Shown one piece after another: positions 1 through 4,601 of a DNA stretch of 7,546 bases. The stretch comes from a bacterium (GTDB lineage Bacteria; Verrucomicrobiota; Verrucomicrobiae; Limisphaerales; J093): assembly GCA_021839785.1 (NCBI GenBank), contig JAKCAB010000244.1, positions 1 to 7,546 of the forward strand, written 5' to 3'. Positions within the stretch are counted from its first letter, which is position 1, and every line of letters starts with the position of its first letter. The position numbers and the translations under genes were made by a program. The notes beneath the pieces were generated by a model, which was not told where the DNA came from, ran no database searches, and saw only the letters and a list, made by a program, of their open reading frames with translations.

Positions 1-141
1 GTTAAAGAATCGGCCAGCCTCTTGTCCGCTTGTCTGGCGCCAGCCACTAACCATGGGCTGGTTTGGGATGGATGAGAATATATCCATTATTTATGCGAGA
101 CTCAATATTGGGTCCATTCAACAGCAGAACTCTCTGACGGC
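1..141. other. Unassigned 5' flank, no supported gene
   Basis: No recognisable gene or RNA is seen here. The stretch is less GC-rich than the rest of the window, notably around 66-115. The frame of the downstream DUF11/lectin gene has a TGA at 73-75 and is open from 76 onward. The codons between 76 and 141 encode nothing I recognise and no hydrophobic signal peptide. An ATG at 53 opens a different frame that ends at 310 and also resembles nothing known. The lost or unrecognised 5' end of the next gene may lie here. Confidence 0.4.
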
Positions 142-2148
142 GTGGTTTCTTACGATTCGCAGAATCTTGCAAACGTTGCCTCTGCGGCAAATCAGGCTGT
201 TGTTGTGCGTCCCGTTCAAACAGTCCCGTGGCATCTGCCGCTTGCCCCACTGCAAACACACACGGACGAAACCAAAGACCTCCTCGTCTGTAGCGAACTC
301 CTTCGCTTGATCCCTGGCCCCGGGGCGGCTCTGGACACGCTCAAAGTTAATATCGTGGCCAACCCGTCCCCGGTGCGCCCGGGTGAGCAAGTCAACTACG
401 TGATGACAGTGGTGAACCAAGGTGTGACAGATCTGTCGGGTGTCGAATTGCGCCAACTGATGCCGGCCTACATGGTGGACATCTACTACTCTGGCGGCAC
501 GTGGGAGAGCGTGAGCGGGAACAACTACTATCTGGACTCCGGGGACATCGTGACGTGGAATCTGGGCACGCTGCCGGCGGGCCAGAGCCGCAGCGTCGTG
601 TTCTCGGCTGAGGTGACGAGTGGAAGCGGAGCACCCACTAACGGAACGCAGATCGCGACGACGGCGATGGCACTGGCTGCGAACGGCGCGAGTTCGGCGG
701 CTTCGGCCAGCGTGATTGCTCACGCCAATCCGGCCCTGCGCCTGAGCATGACGGGAGATCGCAGTCCGGTGCAAGCGGGCGACGTGCTCACCTACACGCT
801 GGACTACGGCAATCCCGGCGCGGTGAGCTTGTCAGGCGTGGGGTTGCGCGCGGTGGTGCCGGCGGGCACGACGTTCCTTTCGGCCAATGAAGGCGGGGTG
901 CTGACGAACAACGAAGTGATTTGGGATTTGGGCACGGTGAGCGTCGGGGCGTCCGGCCAGCGCACCTTGCGCGTGAGCGTCAACGCCGGTTTGAACAACG
1001 GCGCGACCATCGCGGGCCACGCGGAGATTGGCGGCGGCGAAGGCCGGGCAGACACGCTGACGGTGGTGCAAACCAGCCCGGTGCTGGCGCTGACGATGAC
1101 GGCTTCGCCCGACCCGGTGCGGCCCGGCGAGCAAATCAACTACGTGATGACGGTGGTGAACCGGGGCGCGGCGGACTTGAGCGCGGTGAGAGTGCGCCAA
1201 CTGATGCCGCCCTACATGGTGGACATCTACTACTCTGGCGGCACGTGGGAGAGCGTGAGCGGGAACAACTACTATCTGGACTCCGGGGACATCGTGACGT
1301 GGAATCTGGGCACGCTGCCGGCGGGCCAGAGCCGCAGCGTGGTGTTCGCGGCGACGGTGAACACTGGCAGCTACGCGCCGCCGAACAACGCGCTCATCAC
1401 CAGCAGCGCCGAAGTCAGCCACGCCGGGGGCAGCGGTGTCAGCGCCTCGGCCAGCGTGATTGTAGGCTGGCCACATCCAGTCGTATGGGAGATCGGAAGC
1501 GGCGGGAACGGCCATCGCTATCAAGTCGTACCGGGTGGAATGACGTGGGGGGAGGCCAATGCCGCTGCCCAGACTGCTGGTGGTTACCTCGCGACGATCA
1601 CTTCAGCGGCGGAGAATGATTTCGTTTTCAGCCTGATTGACCGGGCCAGCATGTGGAGCAGCAGCGGAACGTCAAGATTCGGGCCGTGGATCGGCGGGGT
1701 CCAGTCACCAGGCTCTCCGGAGCCAGCAGGCGGCTGGGGCTGGATCACGGGAGAAGCGTTTGGTTATTCGAACTGGTATCCGGGAGAGCCGAACAACGGC
1801 AATGGGAATCAGGACCGGATATACTTCCTCACCGCGTCGCCGTTGGAGCGCGGAGCAACATGGGGCGACAAGAGCGCCTCTGATACTCTCCCTGGCTGCG
1901 TGATTGAGTTCGCGCAGGTCGTGATTCAGCGTCCCACGTTCAGCCAGGCTCGTATGCGGAGTGATGGAAGCGTGGACTTGGATTTGATGGGCGAGACAGG
2001 GGTCCGTTACCGGGTTCAGGCTTCGACGAATCTCGTTGACTGGATTGACATCGGGACGGTCACGCCGAATGGCGGTCCCGCCGCATCGTTCCGCGACCTC
2101 GGTGCGACGAATTTGACGCTGCGGTTCTATCGGTTGGTGACCCCGTAA
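142..2148 (+). CDS. DUF11-repeat / C-type-lectin-like surface protein, 5' end uncertain
   Basis: Probable secreted or cell-surface adhesion protein. From the GTG at 142 it would be 668 aa. Residues about 67-195, 199-310 and 315-442 are three DUF11-like beta-sandwich domains (P-x-x-PG-E/D-x-x-x-Y start, N-x-G, then W-x-LG-T-L/V and G motifs). Residues about 449-594 look like a C-type-lectin-like domain: HRYQVV, TWGEANAAAQTAGGYLATI, WIGG at 516, EPNN at 549 and WGD at 574. EPN is the mannose-type calcium/sugar signature, while the usual WND is WGD here. Residues about 602-668 form a C-terminal module (RYRVQASTNLVDW...RFYRL) common in Verrucomicrobiota exported proteins. No signal peptide or membrane segment is visible at the N-terminus, there is no ribosome-binding site before the GTG, and residues 1-66 match nothing I know. 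The true start could be upstream, or the gene could be 5'-truncated. The domain assignment is firm; the start is not. It converges on the minus-strand thrS/HEPN/MNT block, with only 45 nt to the thrS fragment stop. Confidence 0.8.
   Translation: MVSYDSQNLANVASAANQAVVVRPVQTVPWHLPLAPLQTHTDETKDLLVCSELLRLIPGPGAALDTLKVNIVANPSPVRPGEQVNYVMTVVNQGVTDLSGVELRQLMPAYMVDIYYSGGTWESVSGNNYYLDSGDIVTWNLGTLPAGQSRSVVFSAEVTSGSGAPTNGTQIATTAMALAANGASSAASASVIAHANPALRLSMTGDRSPVQAGDVLTYTLDYGNPGAVSLSGVGLRAVVPAGTTFLSANEGGVLTNNEVIWDLGTVSVGASGQRTLRVSVNAGLNNGATIAGHAEIGGGEGRADTLTVVQTSPVLALTMTASPDPVRPGEQINYVMTVVNRGAADLSAVRVRQLMPPYMVDIYYSGGTWESVSGNNYYLDSGDIVTWNLGTLPAGQSRSVVFAATVNTGSYAPPNNALITSSAEVSHAGGSGVSASASVIVGWPHPVVWEIGSGGNGHRYQVVPGGMTWGEANAAAQTAGGYLATITSAAENDFVFSLIDRASMWSSSGTSRFGPWIGGVQSPGSPEPAGGWGWITGEAFGYSNWYPGEPNNGNGNQDRIYFLTASPLERGATWGDKSASDTLPGCVIEFAQVVIQRPTFSQARMRSDGSVDLDLMGETGVRYRVQASTNLVDWIDIGTVTPNGGPAASFRDLGATNLTLRFYRLVTP
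467..596 (+). repeat. Intragenic identical tract, copy 1 (DUF11 domain 1)
   Basis: This tract is identical over 130 nt to 1211-1340, exactly 744 nt (248 codons) downstream. With one mismatch (466 versus 1210) the match extends back to 449. It encodes the core of DUF11 domain 1 (YMVDIYYSGGTWESVSG and following). Just upstream, 340-448 versus 1084-1192, the two domains differ at about 40 of 109 positions. Confidence 0.95.
1211..1340 (+). repeat. Intragenic identical tract, copy 2 (DUF11 domain 3)
   Basis: Second copy of the 130-nt tract, encoding the matching core of DUF11 domain 3. The 248-codon spacing holds across the whole domain; for example, the domain-end TCGGCCAGCGTGATTG recurs at 703 and 1447. 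The tract is therefore a patch of exceptional identity inside two collinear paralogous domains. DUF11 domain 2, which lies between them, does not share it. Confidence 0.95.
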
Positions 2149-2193
2149 AAGTCGTTTGAAATTCGCTCCGCCGCCGCGTCTCAACGTTGAATC

Positions 2194-2385
2194 TCACTCG
2201 CCGGGTTTGCGCTCGGATATTTTCTGCGCGTAGTCGCGCAGTTGTTTTTCCAGTTCGGCGAGGCGGGCGGCGATTTTCTCGCGGGCTTCGCGGTGTTCGT
2301 CCATTTCCATTTTCGGGAACATGCTCTCCGCGTAGTAGGGCAGGTGGCCGGAGGTTTTATACATTTTCTCCTTGGCCAGATGCGG
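2194..2385 (-). pseudogene. thrS: Duplicated 3'-terminal thrS fragment
   Basis: Read on the minus strand, codons from 2385 give PHLAKEKMYKTSGHLPYYAE, then SMFPKMEMDEHREAR, a charged helical stretch, and the end KISERKPGE with TGA at 2196-2194. This aligns without gaps to the last 63 codons plus stop of the truncated thrS at 3369-3178. By my count 157 of 192 nt and 52 of 63 residues match. In the first 35 codons all 13 nucleotide differences (12 codons) are synonymous. The fragment has no start codon of its own. Its frame continues that of the MNT gene, whose TGA (2400-2398) lies only four codons upstream. It is best read as the remnant of a second, once-functional thrS-type gene, not an independent gene. 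Homology stops abruptly on both sides. Confidence 0.85.
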
Positions 2386-2397
2386 CTGGGCTGTTCT

Positions 2398-2727
2398 TCA
2401 AGTTTCCGCCATCTTGTTTGCGGCAGTTTGCCTGTAGAAGGAACGCCCGACGCGATCAATGTGATCGCGTAGCGGCTGGTGGAGGATCCCGCCGTAAGCC
2501 ACAACATCGAAGTTGTAGGGCAGCGGCAGGTCATCCAGTTCGCCGGCAATGGCGGCCAGCTTCCACAGGGGAATCGCCCCAAAAAGAACGAGATCCACAT
2601 CGGAATTGGGTTGGGCAGCGCCCTTGGCGCGCGAACCGAAAACTCGCGCTTCGGCCACCTCAAGGTGGCGGCGCAACACTTCGCAGATCAATTCTTGCTC
2701 CCAATCGACGAGGCCAAACCGGCTCAT
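2398..2727 (-). CDS. Minimal nucleotidyltransferase (MNT), likely antitoxin partner of HEPN
   Basis: This 109-aa protein belongs to the minimal DNA polymerase-beta-like nucleotidyltransferases (HI0073/MntA type). The signature GS-X10-D-X-D is complete: G31-S32 then D43 and D45 (GSRAKG...SDVDLVLFG). The third acidic residue is probably D74 in YNFDVV. Characterised MntA antitoxins AMPylate a tyrosine of their HEPN partner; that this protein does so is inferred from pairing and motifs. The ATG overlaps the HEPN stop in an ATGA (2727-2724). An AGGAG Shine-Dalgarno sits six nt upstream inside the HEPN gene (2738-2734), so coupled translation is likely. The end (HIDRVGRSFYRQTAANKMAET) looks natural for the family. 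The thrS fragment starts four codons after the stop, in the same frame. Confidence 0.9.
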   Translation of the reverse strand: MSRFGLVDWEQELICEVLRRHLEVAEARVFGSRAKGAAQPNSDVDLVLFGAIPLWKLAAIAGELDDLPLPYNFDVVAYGGILHQPLRDHIDRVGRSFYRQTAANKMAET

Positions 2728-3134
2728 GACGCGCTCCTGTTCTTGAGGAATTCGTAAAGTTCGTCCAGTCCGTGCAGGAAGCGCGCGGCCATCTCCCGCA
2801 CCGCCTGGTCAACCACCGCTTCATCATAGGTGTGCGACAGGCGGTTGCGAAAATCCAGCATGTCAATCCAGAGCTGGCCGTCGTTGATAATCCTGGCAGC
2901 AAACGCCTGTTTGGCCACGTTCTTGGGCGTGACCGGTTTGAGCACGATCCCGCTGTGTTCCAGATAGTCCTTCAATGTCTTCCACGCCAACTCGACGGTG
3001 AACTCGAACCGCTGAACCGTGCCTTCCTTTTCCAGCATTGAACGACTTTCCACATCATCCAGGGCTTCACGAAGCAGCAACAGAGCTTTCTCGAAGTTCT
3101 CGAACCGCTGTTTCCATCGAATGTCTGGTTCCAT
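2724..3134 (-). CDS. HEPN-domain protein (HI0074 / HepT-like), likely toxin of an MNT-HEPN pair
   Basis: This 136-aa all-helical protein resembles the nucleotidyltransferase substrate-binding family (HI0074, NTase_sub_bind), a branch of the HEPN fold. The features seen are RFEFTVELAWKTLKDYLEHSG at residues 42-62 and RNRLSHTY at 96-103. The latter gives R96-X4-H101-X-Y103, the RX4HXY pattern of HEPN ribonuclease toxins in which the tyrosine is the AMPylation target of MntA. A toxin/antitoxin role is inferred from this motif and the adjoining MNT gene; for HI0074-type proteins a substrate-binding role has also been proposed. The ATG lies 43 nt after the thrS stop on the same strand, without an obvious Shine-Dalgarno. 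The gene may be read through from thrS or from a promoter I cannot identify. Confidence 0.9.
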   Translation of the reverse strand: MEPDIRWKQRFENFEKALLLLREALDDVESRSMLEKEGTVQRFEFTVELAWKTLKDYLEHSGIVLKPVTPKNVAKQAFAARIINDGQLWIDMLDFRNRLSHTYDEAVVDQAVREMAARFLHGLDELYEFLKNRSAS

Positions 3135-3177
3135 GCGTCAAGGATAATGGGCCGTCAGCGCAGCGACCACTGCAAAA

Positions 3178-3369
3178 TCAACTCCCGGACTTGCATTTGT
3201 CCAGCTTCCGCGCGTAGTCGGCCAGTTGTTTTTCCAGTTCGGCGATGCGGGCCTGGATTTTCGCGCGGGCTTCGCGGTGTTCGTCCATTTCCATTTTGGG
3301 GAACATGCTTTCCGCGTAGTACGGCAAATGCCCGCTGGTCTTGTACATCTTCTCCTTCGCCAGATGAGG
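3178..3369 (-). repeat. Direct repeat copy 1: terminal 63 codons of truncated thrS
   Basis: This stretch of thrS is repeated without gaps at 2194-2385 in the same orientation, stop codon included. The two copies bracket the HEPN-MNT pair; the distance between matching ends is 984 nt. The match is patchy. Codons 25-35 (KMEMDEHREAR) and 43-49 (AELEKQL) have no nucleotide differences, codons 1-24 have 13 silent ones, and the last ten codons are only about half identical. Confidence 0.9.
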
Positions 3370-4182
3370 CGTGCGGACGCGGACGTAGCCGGCGGCGAAC
3401 TCGGTTTCCTTGGCCAGCTTTTCCAGTTCCTCGACGAGCACCGTGCCTTTGGGCAGCCAGAGCGGCATGCCGGGGCCGGTGTAGTCAGGATCAATGAAGT
3501 AAAGGCCCATCTCCGCGCCGATCTTGCGGTGGTCGCGCTTCTTCGCCTCCTCCTGCATCTTGAGCCACTCGTCGAGCTGAGTCTTGTTCTTGAACGCGGT
3601 GCCGTAGATGCGCTGGAGCTGCGGGTTCTTCTCGTCGCCCTTGTAGTAGGCGCTGGCCACGGTGGTGAGCTTGAACGCGCCGATGTTGCCCGTGCGCATG
3701 ACGTGCGGCCCGGCGCAGAGGTCGAGGAAATCGCCGTTGCGGAAATAAGAGATCGGCTCGCCGTCGGGGATTTGACCGAGCAGGTCCAGTTTGAACTTGC
3801 TCTCATTGCCTGGGCGCTCGGCCAAGCCGCCGAGCCGGCCGGACTTCGCGTCGGCGATGGCTTGCTCGCGCGTGACGACGATCCGTTCGAAGACGTGGTT
3901 GGCCTTGATCTCCTTCTTCATCTCCGCCTCGATGGCCGGGAAATCCTCCGGCGTGATGCGGTGGGCGCATTCGAGGTCGTAGTAAAAGCCGTTCTCGACC
4001 GGCGGCCCGTAGGCGAACTGGGCGTCCGGCCAGAGGCGGAGGATGGCGGTGGCCATGACGTGGGCGCACGAGTGGCGGATGCGCTCCAATTCGGACATGG
4101 CGTTGCGTTGGTCGAGTGTCTTGCGTTCCGGGTTGGCGGGCGCAGGCTGTGGATTTGCGGGCTGTTGGTTTTCGTCTGCCAT
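3178..4182 (-). CDS. thrS: Threonyl-tRNA synthetase, N-terminal half only (truncated thrS)
   Basis: The 334-aa product matches ThrRS from the editing domain into the start of the catalytic core, then stops. Residues about 30-225 are the editing domain with HxxxH (HSCAH, 37-41) and C156xxxH160 (CAGPH), the usual hydrolytic/zinc-type residues, plus YYKGD, LQRIYGTAF and KKRDHRKIG. The catalytic core begins at GPGMPLWLPKG (236) and runs through KTSGHLPYYAESMFPKMEMDE. A charged helical stretch (302-330) follows, then TGA. Bacterial ThrRS is usually about 640 aa. Motif 2 with the KPMNCPxH zinc histidine, motif 3 and the anticodon-binding domain are absent, and no other frame downstream supplies them. 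The N-terminal TGS domain is also missing, replaced by a short Pro/Gln/Asn-rich tail. The ATG at 4182 was chosen because family similarity starts soon after it; the frame is open upstream to 4407. The expected neighbour infC is not here. As it stands it cannot charge tRNA alone: a pseudogene, an editing-only protein, or half of a split enzyme. Confidence 0.85.
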   Translation of the reverse strand: MADENQQPANPQPAPANPERKTLDQRNAMSELERIRHSCAHVMATAILRLWPDAQFAYGPPVENGFYYDLECAHRITPEDFPAIEAEMKKEIKANHVFERIVVTREQAIADAKSGRLGGLAERPGNESKFKLDLLGQIPDGEPISYFRNGDFLDLCAGPHVMRTGNIGAFKLTTVASAYYKGDEKNPQLQRIYGTAFKNKTQLDEWLKMQEEAKKRDHRKIGAEMGLYFIDPDYTGPGMPLWLPKGTVLVEELEKLAKETEFAAGYVRVRTPHLAKEKMYKTSGHLPYYAESMFPKMEMDEHREARAKIQARIAELEKQLADYARKLDKCKSGS

Positions 4183-4192
4183 AAGGTCTATT

Positions 4193-4262
4193 TCGCGCGA
4201 AGGACGCGAAGGGGGTGAAGGAGTTCCTTTCCCCCTTCGCATTCTTCGTGTTCTTCGCGCGA
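4193..4262 (-). repeat. Long two-part inverted repeat in the thrS leader
   Basis: Two nested perfect 10-bp stems: the outer is 4193-4202 with 4253-4262 (TCGCGCGAAG/CTTCGCGCGA) and the inner is 4206-4215 with 4231-4240 (GCGAAGGGGG/CCCCCTTCGC). A short AAGG/CCTT stem sits inside. The base lies 10 nt upstream of the thrS ATG. The arms carry GCGAAG-type microrepeats (CGAAGAA, CGAAGGA), resembling dispersed palindromic repeats seen between genes in many bacteria. It could fold over the translation start region of thrS, or it may simply be an inserted repeat. Confidence 0.75.
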
Positions 4263-4268
4263 CATCGT

Positions 4269-4305
4269 AAAACAAAAACGCCCCGGACGGTCGGTCAGAG
4301 GCGTT
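4269..4305 (-). terminator. Intrinsic terminator / attenuator upstream of thrS
   Basis: On the minus strand AACGCCTC (4305-4298) pairs with GGGGCGTT (4284-4277), 8 bp with one G-U pair and a 13-nt loop. TTTGTTTT follows directly. It points toward thrS and lies about 90 nt before the thrS ATG, downstream of a short ORF ending in threonine codons. It is therefore placed as an attenuator and not as the end of a gene. Confidence 0.7.
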
Positions 4306-4306
4306 G

Positions 4307-4334
4307 GCGTTCACGGGGGTGATTCCGTGAACGC
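4307..4334 (-). promoter_or_regulatory. Leader hairpin before the thrS attenuator
   Basis: A perfect 10-bp inverted repeat: GCGTTCACGG (minus 4334-4325), an 8-nt loop, then CCGTGAACGC (4316-4307). It begins on the last base of the leader ORF stop codon and ends one base before the terminator 5' arm. AACGCC occurs twice in tandem (4311-4306 and 4305-4300), and GCGTT in the first arm could pair with either. Competing structures are possible, but the exact antiterminator logic is not obvious. Confidence 0.6.
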
Positions 4335-4372
4335 TAGAAAGTCGTCGTCGTGCTGTTCCGTTGAGCAAACAC
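4334..4372 (-). CDS. Candidate threonine-rich leader peptide of thrS
   Basis: A 12-codon reading frame on the minus strand from GTG at 4372 to TAG at 4336-4334 encodes MFAQRNSTTTTF. Four consecutive Thr codons (ACG ACG ACG ACT, 4351-4340) come just before the stop. A perfect hairpin and an intrinsic terminator follow, and thrS lies downstream. This is the arrangement of classical ribosome-mediated attenuation, where scarcity of charged tRNA-Thr would stall a ribosome on the Thr run. No Shine-Dalgarno precedes the GTG and the same frame is open much further upstream, so the start is uncertain. The Thr run is also a simple ACG microrepeat that could be chance. Confidence 0.45.
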   Translation of the reverse strand: MFAQRNSTTTTF

Positions 4373-4601
4373 ACTGGGACGGTAGCGAGGCCGGCCGTGG
4401 CTGGCAAAGGATTTGTGAACCGCAGCCGACCGCAAGAAGGGTCGTCCGCCGGTTGGACACTTGAGTTTCCTGGTGGTGCGGTTGGCCCCCGCGTTCCGGG
4501 TGCCCGCAGGTTTCATGCTTGCGCGGATTGGACATCCGCGCTCCTCGCGCTCCTCGCGATTGACAAACACCGCGCCGTCGCAAGGCTGGAGTGCGCGACA
4601 C
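4373..4601. other. Divergent intergenic region between thrS leader and dehydrogenase gene
   Basis: No gene is supported here. The region must carry the start points for both the minus-strand thrS leader and the plus-strand dehydrogenase operon, but I see no convincing promoter pair. A perfect TTGACA at 4560 lacks a -10 match. It holds a TGGAC-loop hairpin (4521-4541), an isolated half of the same element at 4447-4460, and a short tandem CGCGCTCCT repeat from about 4538. The GGAG at 4588-4591 is the likely ribosome-binding site of the dehydrogenase. Confidence 0.5.
4521..4541 (+). repeat. TGGAC-loop hairpin repeat, copy A
   Basis: The structure is GCGCGGAT-TGGAC-ATCCGCGC, an 8-bp stem and 5-nt loop, followed by TCC so that the 3' flank reads GCTCC. 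The same loop and tail occur at 7253-7271 on the other strand with two compensated base-pair changes in the stem. A half-copy (CGCCGGTTGGACAC) lies at 4447-4460. It belongs to a dispersed intergenic hairpin family. Confidence 0.75.

Noticed and set aside
832..1524. Overlapping frames on both strands within the DUF11 gene
   Set aside because: They copy the repeat pattern of the real gene in other frames and show no domain of their own.
2149..2193. Terminator between the convergent DUF11/lectin gene and thrS fragment
   Set aside because: No hairpin with a T-run is visible in this 45-nt gap.
3138..3806. Alternative minus-strand frame that could rescue thrS by frameshifting
   Set aside because: Translation past the thrS stop in all minus frames gives no KPMNCPxH, motif 3 or anticodon-binding sequence.
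3226..4218. 330-codon open frame on the plus strand opposite thrS
   Set aside because: It is the complementary-strand shadow of thrS; its sequence resembles no family, while the minus strand matches ThrRS throughout.
4183..4460. T-box riboswitch upstream of thrS
   Set aside because: No AGGGTGG-ACCGCG-like T-box sequence is seen on the minus strand; the leader fits a peptide-type attenuator better.
4560..4588. TTGACA promoter for the dehydrogenase gene
   Set aside because: The -35 hexamer is perfect, but nothing like TATAAT lies 16-18 nt downstream, and a start there would remove the GGAG ribosome-binding site.
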